64,000 bases of DNA, taken from positions 22,849,652-22,913,651 of the forward strand of contig OX453280.1 in NCBI GenBank assembly GCA_949710005.1. Reading direction: 5' to 3'. A program made the translations under genes and the position numbers. A model generated the notes under the pieces. That model made no database searches. It saw only the letters and a program-made list of their open reading frames with translations, and was not told the origin of the DNA. Source of the DNA: Ricordea florida (taxonomy: Eukaryota; Cnidaria; Anthozoa; Corallimorpharia; Ricordeidae). Position 1 is the stretch's first letter. Every line of letters begins with the position of its first letter. Of the stretch, positions 1 to 11,200 are shown piece after piece.

Positions 1-1
1 G

Positions 2-2113
2 GTTCACCTTTATAGCCGTATGGACCTCCAGGGCCTAAAGGGTGCAGTTTCAAGTATCAGTAATGAATTCTTCAATTCTGATCCAGGTACTCACTCTGTA
101 AATGAAAACTGGGTGATGTTTAAAACTTCTCTGTCTACAGCTATCGATATGTTTATCCCATGGAAGATGACCAAGGCAAAATCCTCTTTACCTTGGGTGA
201 CTAAAGCTATCAAACGCCAAATGAGGAAAAGGGACAAACTACATTCGCTTACTACCCACTCAAACAATCCATCGATTAAGGCATCCTATAGAAAACAGCG
301 CAATAAGGTTGTGGATATGCTTCGGTCATCACATTCAAACTATGTTAACAATGAAATTGGAGGAAGTTTGGAATCTAACCCAAAACGGTTTTGGAACTAT
401 GTCAAGTCTTGTAGATCAGAATCCATAGAGGTTCCTACACTCCAGAGTGGAAACAATCTTTATATCTCTAGCATGGATAAAGCACAAGTTCTAAACAAAC
501 ACTTTGAATCTGTATTCGTGCGTGATGATGGTATTCTACCAGGCATTGGAATATCCAATTATCCAACTATCCCAAATCTGTCATTTCATGTAAATGGTGT
601 CAAGAAGCAACTCAGTAATCTGAATCCAAACAAAGCATGTGGCCCAGATAACCTGTCACCTCGCATATTGAAGCTATTAGCTGATGATCTATCTCCCATA
701 CTCACTTTTATTTTCCAACAGAGTTATGACTCTGGCAATCTACCTGATGAATGGTTAAAAGCGCTGATTACACCAGTATATAAGAAGGGAGGCAAGCAAG
801 ATCCAAAGAACTATAGACCCATTTCTTTGACGTGTATATGCTGCAAGATCATGGAGCACATAGTACTTAGCCACATTCATGAGCACATGTCCACAAATAA
901 CATTCTTTGTAAACATCAACATGGCTTTAGATCAAGACTGTCCTGTGAAACACAACTGGTGTCAGCCATTCATGAATGGGCTTCTATTCTTAACATCAAG
1001 GGACAAGCTGATGTTATCCAATTAGATTTCAGTAAGGCTTTTGATAAAGTTTCTCACCCCAAGCTCTTACATAAGCTAAGTTATTATGGTATCCATGGAC
1101 AAACCTTACTATGGATCAAAGGTTTCTTATCCAATCGTTCTCAAAGTGTTAGCGTAAATGGCGTGCACTCCACCCCATGCAAGGTTACCTCAGGTGTCCC
1201 ACAAGGCTCCGTCTTAGGACCTACGCTGTTCCTAATATATATCAATGACATCGTGGGTGACATCAAGTCCAATATCAGACTTTTTGCGGACGACACTATC
1301 ATGTATCGTCAGGTTGCATCGCCTGCAGATCACCTTAAGCTTCAACAAGACCTGGAAAGATTGACTTCATGGGCCGGTCTTTGGCAGATGGAGTTTAATG
1401 TCAAGAAATGCTACCACATAACCCTGACCAATAAACGGGCCCCTGTCGTGCTACCATATTATATGCATGGTCAGGTCTTGGAACACGTAACTTGCTATGA
1501 TTACCTGGGTGTCAGACTGACGGGCAAATTAAATTGGAAAGAACACTGTGACAAAATTTCAAACAAGGCCAACAAATCTCTTGGCCTAGTTAAACGCACA
1601 CTCAAACCATGTACTCCAGAAGTCAAAGAAAGATCTTACAAGGCACTTATCCGGCCTTTACTTGAGTATGCAAGTGCTGCCTGGAATCCACACACAAATA
1701 GGGATACTGAAACCATTGAAAAAGTCCAACGGCGAGCTGCACGTTTTGTCGCCCACGATTATAGAAGATCTACGAACTCTCAAGATCTCGTAAATAAACT
1801 TGGTTGGGACTCTTTGGAATCCAGACGTCTCTTGGCCCAAGCGACTCTTTTCTACAAAATCAAAAACAAATTGATAGACCTTGAATTCCCATCTTCTATC
1901 CAACCAGCTCCCAAATCAAGCATCCAACATGCTATGCTTCAGCCATATTCAAGTGTTTTGGCGTACAGTTATTCTCCTTTTGTACGTACTGTTCGGGTAT
2001 GGAACAAGCTGAAAACTGAAACAGTTCAAGCAAACAACATAAGTTTATTTAAGTCACTGGCAATGCGTGACATCCAGAATATGAAGACCCCGAACCATCT
2101 GAAAAGACTTTGA
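2..2113 (+). CDS. Non-LTR retrotransposon reverse transcriptase, 5'-truncated by window edge
   Basis: The frame is open from the window edge to a TGA at 2111-2113, so the first ATG (20) is probably internal. The protein carries reverse-transcriptase blocks in order: the fingers block with KNYRPISLT near 810, the catalytic LDFSKAFDKV near 1024, SGVPQGSVLGP near 1190 and the LFADDT metal-binding motif near 1280, then the thumb and a C-terminal region with LLEYASAAWNP. This layout is typical of CR1/L2/Jockey-like LINEs, in which an upstream AP endonuclease domain nicks the target and the RT copies the RNA in place. No endonuclease is visible because it would lie left of the window. There are no stops or frameshifts in about 700 codons, so the copy looks young. 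An AT-rich tail with TTAATTATTAATTATT follows near 2150. The clade is inferred and not resolved. Confidence 0.9.
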   Translation, partial: VHLYSRMDLQGLKGAVSSISNEFFNSDPGTHSVNENWVMFKTSLSTAIDMFIPWKMTKAKSSLPWVTKAIKRQMRKRDKLHSLTTHSNNPSIKASYRKQRNKVVDMLRSSHSNYVNNEIGGSLESNPKRFWNYVKSCRSESIEVPTLQSGNNLYISSMDKAQVLNKHFESVFVRDDGILPGIGISNYPTIPNLSFHVNGVKKQLSNLNPNKACGPDNLSPRILKLLADDLSPILTFIFQQSYDSGNLPDEWLKALITPVYKKGGKQDPKNYRPISLTCICCKIMEHIVLSHIHEHMSTNNILCKHQHGFRSRLSCETQLVSAIHEWASILNIKGQADVIQLDFSKAFDKVSHPKLLHKLSYYGIHGQTLLWIKGFLSNRSQSVSVNGVHSTPCKVTSGVPQGSVLGPTLFLIYINDIVGDIKSNIRLFADDTIMYRQVASPADHLKLQQDLERLTSWAGLWQMEFNVKKCYHITLTNKRAPVVLPYYMHGQVLEHVTCYDYLGVRLTGKLNWKEHCDKISNKANKSLGLVKRTLKPCTPEVKERSYKALIRPLLEYASAAWNPHTNRDTETIEKVQRRAARFVAHDYRRSTNSQDLVNKLGWDSLESRRLLAQATLFYKIKNKLIDLEFPSSIQPAPKSSIQHAMLQPYSSVLAYSYSPFVRTVRVWNKLKTETVQANNISLFKSLAMRDIQNMKTPNHLKRL

Positions 2114-2614
2114 ACTTACATAAATCTATTGTACATTTAATTTTATTCATTTATTAATTATTAATTATTTTACATCTCCCAGCATTAGCCCTGCTATTTG
2201 GGAGTAACTTTTCCAAGTTTCCAAGTTTCACTGATCTGCATGTGACAACATGCATGCTTGTCGATCACTTTGTGCTTTCATAAACCCGATTCACTTGAGT
2301 TGCTTACCTTCTCTTAGACGTGCTGGAGCACTTCTTTTCCTTAAATTTCTTTCCATCTTTTCTTGCAGTGCAAATAGGCAAACAAACCTTAAAACTCGCT
2401 CTGTATGCGTAACAAATTCTCTGAAGAAAGGCTTGCCGAAATGTGTGAAAAATTTGAAAAAGACGCGCATTTCAGCGTGGGTTTGAAGAGCTCGCGCTAT
2501 TGGTCAATTTAAGACCACGTGTTCTTTTGTTGAATCCGAAAGTCCACTACGCACGCGCACTTGAATAACAACACGCGTGTGAGGGACCGGGAACTAGACT
2601 TCAAGTCAACAAAC
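2114..2614. other. LINE 3' tail and spacer
   Basis: The first 60 bases are the AT-rich 3' end of the LINE, with a short TTAATTATT repeat. Beyond that I see no gene. The last 100 bases, with CACGTG and GC-rich stretches, could be the promoter side of the broken reading frame at 2615. Confidence 0.4.
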
Positions 2615-3173
2615 ATGGCCGACGATGGCGAGAAGGTTGCACGAAAACAAAGAGGTCGCTACCGAGAATACATGCGTCATTCTAATCCATACAAATTTCG
2701 AGCGGCAAGAAGACGAAAAGGACACCTCTATAAAGCGAAACAATCATCAACTGGTACACGAAATAATTTAAACAAATGCGATGTTGAAGAAATTATTCCC
2801 GACACACCACACGCACAGCCTCTTTGTACTGGCGATGCCACTGAACTATTTCTAGCAGAAACAAACAGCATGATTCCTGGTGAAGCCTGCAGGTATTTGT
2901 AAGTGCAAGACATGGAAGATTCAAGTACATTTGGATTGGAAGACGAAGATAATTCGAGGATAAGCGGAGACGAACTTGAACTGTTAGATTCCGTGCATAC
3001 CAACAGTTTTAAACAATTTGTCAAAGACGAGGATGCTTGCTCGGACATTTTCAGTGACTGTGAGAACCCTGATGAAATAGACTCCGAAAACATTCCAGAA
3101 CACATGATTTATTCCGGAGCTCCAATCACAAGTAGCTCAAGTGTTGCGTTGTTGCTATCTTTCGTGTTAAAGT

Positions 3174-3206
<33 letters not shown>

Positions 3207-3244
3207 ATGCAGTAATAGAGGCTCACTGGACTTGCGAACTGTAA
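2615..3244 (+). pseudogene. Truncated transposase-associated protein N-terminus, broken by one stop
   Basis: A reading frame starts at ATGGCCGACGATGG and runs in one frame to 3244, but a TAA at 2900-2902 interrupts it. The first half is basic (repeated RR/KR, residues 8-40). The second half is acidic and serine-rich and ends in a hydrophobic helix (GAPITSSSSVALLLSFVLKY). From memory, this acidic tract followed by a GAPxTxxxSxxLLxxFxxxxxLT helix opens several large transposase-like proteins of cnidarians. The homologous part stops abruptly at the TAA at 3244. A GTAAGT at 2899 sits on the stop, so an exon end there is an alternative to a nonsense mutation. The family call is tentative and no enzymatic domain is visible. 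Confidence 0.4.
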
Positions 3245-4957
3245 TTTATTAAACTAACTTATTCTTTCTCGATTGTTACCTAATTCATCACATAATTTTC
3301 ACATCATGTCATGTTCGCAACACTTGTTTTTCACGCCACTTAAACTTCACAGTATTTTAAAATCGCCAAATTCGCAAAGTTAAGGCACTGGAAAAATTTC
3401 ATGTAATAAGGAACATGTAGCTTGTTATTTTGCTACTTACAGTCTGCAAAGATTTCATTTAATAAAATAAAGCCTTGAATCTTTGCTACCAAACTTAATT
3501 TTTCAAACACGAAAAACTTTTTTGAAAAAAGGCCTTCAGTTCATAGTGATAACAAGACGCTTGAGGAGCGTTCACTCGGGCTTCTTGTTGAACGTTTTAC
3601 TTGAATATTTACCACGCCTAAAATGTGTACGCAACTACATGCCGGATCCGTGTGGGCAATTTTCGTTACCGGTCCAGTAACCACTTTCTGAGGATTATTT
3701 GTGCCACCAGTCAGTTCAATTACTCGAATGAAAATCATTATTTTATTGGCGTGTGTACAGCCGCTCACACAAATCACGAGCACAGTCATAATATACATAC
3801 ATTGCAGAACGAGATCTGAATTGTAGTACTTTTATTGACATTGGAACATCATTATGTTCATGTACATTAGTCATACTGACAACGTTTTGTAGAAGATCAC
3901 AGTCGTCAAGAGTATTCTTCATGTCTTTATTCTATCAAGCACATGCAATTCCGGGAAAAAGAGCAAACCAACATTTACGATCGCTTTACAAGTATTGAGC
4001 CCAATAAAAACCAATAACAGAAACAGGATATTTAACGGAAGAACTAAGCTTAGATATTTAACCCTACTATTCAAGTTGTTTCTGTCAGTATCCTTGTCCA
4101 ATTCGCTGCTGTTAGCGCCAGCTTCGAATTTGTGTTCTCCAACATTCCTAAATTTTTCAGCAAGTGATGTGTTCGTCTCAGTGTCATAGTTTGTTGTTCA
4201 ATCGGCTATCACAGTTTTGGCAGCTAACATATGGCTCATTTGTTATCTCGTAGAACTAGTATGAACTCTGCACGTTGGTCTCGCCTTCAAGCTAGTATTC
4301 GTGGATCGACAGCCCATTTCGACAACGCTAGACATCATTTAGTGTGGGCCTATCACGGACGGCGTGTGCGTTTGTATTTTTGCAAAACGGTCTTCACAAA
4401 AACGGCCATTCGGTAAATCATGTTGTTTACGTAAAGCGAGCACATGAATTCGCCTTCTCATCCCCAGTTTCCGCAGTCCACGCAAGGAACGCCTGGGACC
4501 ATGACCCCCCTTTTGGCGACCAAACCGCTAGCATTTTTAGACTCGGGCTCTCCTACGGAAGCCCGAGTAATTAGAAGGATCTATTATTCAGCAAAATATG
4601 ATGCAGTATCTGAATGTTGATATTGTTATAAGTTTCATAAAACTTGAGTTAACACTTGAATTATGGCATGTAACACATAATGACAGTGAGTAGGTGAACA
4701 GAAACTCAAATGAATGAAATTTTCATCTATTTTTATTAGGGAAGCATGTCAGAGTGTTGCTTTTCAAAATAATCTCTCATGTAAAATATTCTTAGACTTG
4801 TTAGTTATGGTCATTTCATGTAAAAAAAATTAGAGCCTGTCAGAATAATGAATGCTTTTTGCTCTCTGTTTACAGTAGGGACATATTGTCTCAGTGCAAT
4901 TAATAAAATTGTCAATTATGCAATGTATGGACATGTGTTTTCTCATTGTCATTATGA
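3245..4957. other. Intergenic, no recognisable gene
   Basis: AT-rich sequence with only short open frames (under 90 codons), none with a recognisable motif. I see no RNA gene here. Confidence 0.4.
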
Positions 4958-5410
4958 CCATAGAGATATACCATAGATTTCCCATAGAACTATTGTCATG
5001 GGAAATCTATGGGAAGCAAGAGCTTGGAAGAGTTGAAATACGGAGAGTGAATGTCCCATAGAAATCCCATAAAGTTTTCACAGTGCGAAATCTATGGGGC
5101 ACATTGAACATCTGTCAGCTGGTATGGGTAATCTATGGTATACTGTACAGAATGAATGTCCCATATCAATGCCATAGGTAAGGACAGTTGTGGGAATTCT
5201 TATTGGTATGGGATGTGTATGGGAACCTTATTCCCATAGTCTTCCCATAAAATAGGAAGCCTCAAATTTTCTTCCCATGCATTTCCCATAGTTAAAAATT
5301 TGGTAAAATTTGGCCCCATACCAGTTCCATATACCCATGTTACCTTCCCATACCATTCCCACCTATGGGTCAGATATGGCCCAAACAGTCCCATACCATT
5401 CCCATACTTT
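4958..5410. repeat. Degenerate CCCATA / TATGGG repeat tract
   Basis: TTCCCATA and its reverse complement TATGGGAA recur many times over about 450 bp in both orientations, for example TTTCCCATAG near 4978, ATCTATGGGA near 5005 and CCCATACCATTCCCA near 5347. The spacing is irregular, so this is not a clean tandem array. It can fold into many short hairpins. Confidence 0.7.
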
Positions 5411-6337
5411 TGCTTTGGTAAGGGCCACTCTCACAAACGCACACGCCGTTCGCGGTAGACCCTCACTAAAAGATGTCGAGCATATTGGAATCTTTCAAGA
5501 TGATAAATGTGGTTCCAGAATCAAGAGCCTTTGGACTTATACCAATGACAGTGGGGATAAGTTTTTTATTTATTCTTTTGTTTACAATTTTGAACAGTTT
5601 CTTTTGCAGTCTATCGTTCGTTCAGCTATCAGTAGCTAGCTTGTTGATCGCTGCCCTGTACATGGTTCTGGTTGTACTACATTTCATAATTGTGTCGGCA
5701 AACTGACTTTGATAGACTCTCTACAAAATGACTGTAATGTATCGGAAAAAGCTGTTCAATTATCTGTATTTGTTCATCCCAATAAAGAGTCCCATTTATT
5801 AGAAGAATGCAGGTCTCGTTATGCTAAGTTCCGTATTCATCAGTTTGAGCACAAGCCTCGTCTTATTCAAACTCAAGTTTTTCTACCTGCGTGGTCGTGT
5901 GGAAAGACATTGGCGGGAACAGGCGAAATCGGAAGAGTAGTATATCCGATTGAGTAATATTGTTTTTCTCCACATATCGCTTCTTCGCCGTCGATAACTT
6001 GGAATCACGATGAACGGCATCAGGTTTCACAATTGTTTTTCTACCGTGGGAACCAAAGAAGCTGATTGGTAAACATTAATCCGATTAACTAGTAAACAAA
6101 CCCAATTATCACTGAAATTTCTGTAAAACCTTAGAAATCTTTCTGATAAAATCACTCAGCAACACGACGTCGACAAGAATTGCGGTGCCATATACAGTCT
6201 GGCATGTTTTTTGCGGTCGTGGAATCAGCCATATAGAATACAAAATATATAAACCCAGGAGCTCCTGATAAACCTTAAGCGTAAACTGACATTCACGTTT
6301 GTTCGAAGCGGTATTATAAAGTGTAGCCCGAGTGAAC
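5411..6337. other. Intergenic, weak open frames only
   Basis: Two short frames exist (5473-5706, hydrophobic; 5709-5957, charged). Neither matches a family I know and there is no splice or codon evidence. I treat the region as non-coding. Confidence 0.3.
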
Positions 6338-6441
6338 GGTAGGTACGTGGTGTAAGCATCATATAGTGGTTCCCCGTTAGTGAATATATGGCATACATTG
6401 CTCTCCATAGCCATACACGATGCTTACACCACGTACCTACC
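6338..6441. repeat. 23-bp perfect inverted repeat
   Basis: The 23 bases at 6338-6360 (core GTAGGTACGTGGTGTAAGC) recur as an exact reverse complement at 6419-6441, with 58 bp between them. The outer bases CGAGTGAACG lie beside both arms. This is probably the remnant of a small foldback element. Confidence 0.8.
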
Positions 6442-7154
6442 GAGTGAACGCTCCCGAGAGCGTCTAGTTGTATGTAAAAGGAATGGAGATATCTTTCATG
6501 CAAGGAATGTAAACGAAAAACAAAATGTTGATAATGTTAATCAGCTATTGCATGCACGGAATGTGAACATTGGTGATGTCAATCTATCAACACTATGCTT
6601 CTTGAATAAACAGGCCATTGTAGGTCACCTTTTTCCTTCGTGTATTTTTAGCATGACATTTTAAAAATACTTTGTTCACTTTACCATGACCAAATGACCA
6701 TTGAAGCTGTGGATGACCTGCAGAACTAAAGCCAACAAAAAGGTCTGCAGTTTACCTTTTGGCTTGCCGGTTGCAGTTTTGAAAGGTGTCACATTGGGCA
6801 GTCTAATCTAATTAATGCGTTCACCTTTCCGTGACTAAATAAAATCGAACTGAAGACCGTGTGCAGATCATCTGCATGCATACTGCAGACGTTTCGGATC
6901 AGTGATCTGCACCCAAGCTGAAGGCGAAGTAACAGACTTAAAAAAGAAAGCGCTATATATTCATTATCATTGTCACTACAGCATTATCCGGCCGCTTACT
7001 GATACCCAGTTCTACGCCTGAGTGAAAACAGATAAGAGGAGGACACTGATCCATTTGTTTTTCGACCTTCAGACTCTGCTGCCATGGCAACGTCGAATTA
7101 TACCAATCCTTTTTTTGTGTTAACTGATCAGTGAAGTGTAATAATCGATATATT

Positions 7155-7814
7155 TAACAATTATTCACCGAAGGCGAAGTGATTATCGGTGAATGTTAGG
7201 TGGGTTCACACTAGGCACTTTGCAAGTGCACTTCGCGTGCACTTGGGTGCCGTTCCACTTGGCTGGTCGTACTTAGTTGTCTTGGAAACGCCGAAACTTC
7301 AAAGAGCCGAAGTGCGGTCTCAAGTAAGGGTGAAACCATCCTTGAGAGCGAACTTATCCAATCAGAACATCGCACGCTTATTTCTTGCGTGTCAATCATT
7401 TTGTCCCAGAACTTGAACGGGCGCTGGCGGAAAGAATTGGTTGCTTCACCAAAAAAGTGCCGATTGGACCAAGGAAGAAACAGAAGTAACTCTTTTGACA
7501 ATTAGTATGAACGCATTTTTTTCAACAAGAGACGAAGTGTAACTTGAGCGTGAGTCTAGTGTGAACCCACCTATTCATCGAATTCGATAATCAGTGAGCC
7601 TGCGGCGAATAATTGTTTTAGTATGAATACACAGATGACATTTCAAAAAAGAAAACAAAAAGCATTTTGTGTAACACGAAAAACATTCATTTCATCAAAA
7701 GCGCTCAAACGACTGGCTGCCATTTTGTTCGTCGAGGTGACTACCGGCTGATAATCCGAGATAGCGAAGCAATCAGAGCGCGCGATTTTGTATAATCACC
7801 AGAGTATTTATAGT
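7155..7814. mobile_element. MITE family A, copy 1, split by a nested MITE
   Basis: Matches copy 2 at 8874-9147 along its length: the palindromic head with GGCGAAGTGATTATCGGTGA, then TTTAGTATGAATAC, the AACTGGCTGCCATTTTG-like block, GGCTGATAATCCGAGATAGC, CAATCAGAGCGCGCGATTTTG, and an inverted GTATTTATA end. The head palindrome is interrupted at its centre by a second element (7197-7573). The right end lies about 90 bp upstream of the SDR-A start codon, so the element forms part of that gene's upstream region. Confidence 0.75.
7197..7573. mobile_element. Nested MITE with 18-bp TIR and TA duplication
   Basis: TAGGTGGGTTCACACTAG at 7197-7214 is repeated exactly inverted at 7556-7573. If the outer TA is the target duplication, the TIR is GGTGGGTTCACACTAG, as expected for a Tc1/mariner-type non-autonomous element. 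It lies inside MITE family A. No coding capacity. Confidence 0.8.
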
Positions 7815-7904
7815 GGTAATATTACCTTTAAGTATCTCCTGTTCGTGATTGCAAACCGGCGAAATTGACAAGCGAAAAGTTCCCTTGATACGTAATACTC
7901 GGCA

Positions 7905-8229
7905 ATGACAACGATGGAATCTTCGTACACTAAAGGTCGTTTTAACGGTAAAGTGTCAATTGTCACTGGGGGAGCCTCTGGAATCGGACGAGCCACAGTG
8001 GAGAGGTTTGTGAACGACGGCGCGGCGGTGGCTGTGTTTGATGTCAACCAATCTGCTGGGGAACAACTCGTGACTGAACTGAGAGATGCTGGGCATGATG
8101 TCAGCTTCTACAAAGTAGACGTGTCAGAAAAAGAGCAGTGCCTTCAAGCGGTGGAGAAGGCTGCACAGGAACACGGTGGTACGGTACATTTTCTGGTGAA
8201 CTGCGCAGGGATTATACTACCTAGTAAAG
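7905..8229 (+). CDS. SDR-A exon 1
   Basis: Carries the start codon, the Rossmann TGGASGIG motif and NCAG. Donor AAAG|GTAAGA, phase 1. The ATGACAACGATGG context has a second in-frame ATG at codon 4. Confidence 0.85.
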
Positions 8230-11200
8230 GTAAGAAGATATATGACGCATGACAGCTGGAGCCCATCGCTATTTATTACTTAGCCTCAGGACATGCCTGT
8301 TTTTGGTTATTTATAAATAATTAGTAGTGGAAGAGGGCGGGTACTAGCACAGCAAAAATAAAATGAATTTTCCATTATTTTTTTCCTGCTTTCACAGAAC
8401 CCGCCTAAATATGTATAAAATTAAATTGCATCACCGAACCCGCCTGAACTATGCATAAAATTAATCCAGGTCCATAAGAACCCGCATGAACTCTTCATAA
8501 AATTAAATGGCGTAATCAGGAATAACCGAACCCGCATTAAGTATGCATTAAATTAATCCAGGTCCATAAGAATCCGCATCAACTCTGCATCATAAACACT
8601 AAATCGCGTCACTAAATTCCACCGAACTCCGCAAAGACTCCGCATGGGGCGAACCTGCAAAATTAGATGAAAAACCTTCTACTTATTGTTTATCAATATT
8701 GTATGCTGATTCTGAGATAAATCTCGACTTCTTAGCGCCACATCTTGCACAGATGCATTTAACCAAATATTTCCCCTTACTCGTTTTAATATATTCTTCA
8801 CTACCTTGGGTACATTCTGTTTCTTTTCTTTGTTTCACGCAATGACTCCACATAGATTCAAACTAACATTATTTAACAATTATTCGCCAAAGGCGAAGTG
8901 ATTATCGGTGAATATTCACCGATAATCACTTCGCCTTCGGCGAATAATTGTTTTAGTATAAATACACCGGTGATAATTTCAAAAAAGTAAAAGCATTGTA
9001 AAACACGAACAAATTTCATTTCATCCACAGGGGGCGAACAACTGGCAGCCATTTTGTTCGTTGAGGTGATTATCGGCTGATAATCCGAGATAGCGAACCA
9101 ATCAGAGCGCGCGATTTTGTTTTATCACCCTGAGTATTTATACTAAATTTATTTAAGTAATATGACTTAGAAAAATTGAGACTCCTTACAATAATCAGTT
9201 ATCAACCTATATCGGAAATTAAATGCACCATTTTAAAATCCGCGCCAGCCACAACTAATCAAAGCACGTTACGACAAGTAACCGAAAGAATTGCGGCTGA
9301 AACTCGAAGAAGAATGAGAGGATTTACAGATTGGTTATTATTTTATAAGTAGTGAGATTTATCGACAGAGATGACAGTGATGAAAAAATCGTTCTGTTTT
9401 TAATCGCAGCCAATAAGCGACGCGAACAATGAAATTTCACTAGACAAGTGAAAAATCATCGTTCGCGGCGTCTGATTAGACGAACGATGTTTTTCACTAG
9501 TGAAGAGTGATCGTACGGCAAGCCACGTCATCCTTGGCGCGAAAAGTGGCAAGCCGCCTTTTTATCTTCGAGATGTCGGAAAGGTTTGAGGACGTCGGTT
9601 CAGCTGACAATTTTATAACAGAATAAGAAAACAAAGCCACATTACAAAAAAACGCAACGAGATGTAAAACTATTGCAAACCTTTTTGGGAACCAGGAATG
9701 AACTTAGAAAAGTTGAAGAAACGCCAGCATTGGAGTTAAACGAATACATCTGCGAGTTTATTATTTCGGTCAGAACCAAAGATGGGAAAGACTATAAGCC
9801 TTCTTCGCTCCGAAGTCTATTGGCAAGTCTTGAACGACATCTAAAAAAGAACAGCTACTCTGCCAGTCACATGAATGACCTCCTATTTGAGAAAACAAGA
9901 AAAGTTCTCCTTTCCAAACAGAAAGAGTTAAAGAAAAAAGGAAAAGGAAACAGGCCAAACGTTTCGATAGCTTTAATCAGTGATGAATTGAATAAGCTCT
10001 ACAAAAAGGCCTCCTCGGTACACGAAATCCTGAAGCGCTTTCAAACACACTCTGGTTAAACAGCACTATGCATTTTGGACTCTGAGGCTGCAAAGGACAT
10101 GGAGACATGTGCTGGGGCGATGTAAAGTTGAAGGAAACAGCTGACGGCAAGGAATATTTAGCAATTAATGAATTCGGCTTTCGTAGGATATGAAGAATTA
10201 AGCGGATCGAGGAAGGTGTTATGGATAACACCCTTCCGAGATCCGCTCAATTCTTCATATCCTACGAAAGCCGAATTCATTAATTGCTTTATTATTTATC
10301 AAAATATTTTCAAACACTTAAAGCAGAAAATGAGCTTTATTTTCACAAATTTACGCTTTTGAGTGAATAAAACTCATTTCATTGTCTTGTCGCTGTTAAT
10401 TGTCATTATTGTTTGAAAGAAATCTCAGTACTTATGAAATATACACAATACAGCATGGAAAATGCGTACGATTTTTATTCACTCGTTTCGTATCGGAAAA
10501 CTCAACTCGTGAATAAAAATCGTAGGCGCGCATTTTCCATGAAGTAATCTCTATTTATCATATGTTCCACCACCAATACGAACCACGGTAAACCAACGCG
10601 TTGAAGATCTTAAACAACGAGTAAATCAAATATACCAAAATTCGGATAGATATACCCTAAGAGTACACCAAATAGCTTTTCAAAGATATCTTCAAACCTA
10701 TCGAATTGATGGTGACACTGGTGATGCCGCGAAGATCATTCATGGAGAACATTAGGTAAATGTTATTAATACCATACGTAGGATGGAAAATCCAGTTAAA
10801 TAAAGATTTTTATTATTTCTCTCAGTTAGTACGCGCGCTGTGATTGGTCAATTTAGCGGGCCGTACTTCACTGTACGGCCCGCTAAAGTTTGTTTTGGTC
10901 GCCGAAATGACTCCAGAGATATAATAAATATCTTATTAACCTCGTTTTCTCGGTCCGTACTGTAAAATACGGATCCTCGTTTTTTCCCGTCGATTTATGG
11001 CCCGCGCGCTTCGCGCTTGGGCCATAAATCGACGGGAAAAAACTCGGTCCGTATTTTACAGTACAGACCTCGAACTCGATTAATAAGAGGTATATATTAA
11101 CCTGTGGATTTAAACTTGATATCCCTAGCAAAGAACCGCAGTAAACGTTTGCTGGATTTAACGGTGGTATACCTATACTAATTACCAAATCTGATTATAT

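Noticed and set aside
5473..5706. 77-codon hydrophobic frame resembling a two-helix membrane protein
   Set aside because: No homology recognised, no promoter or splice context, and AT-rich DNA often gives such frames by chance.
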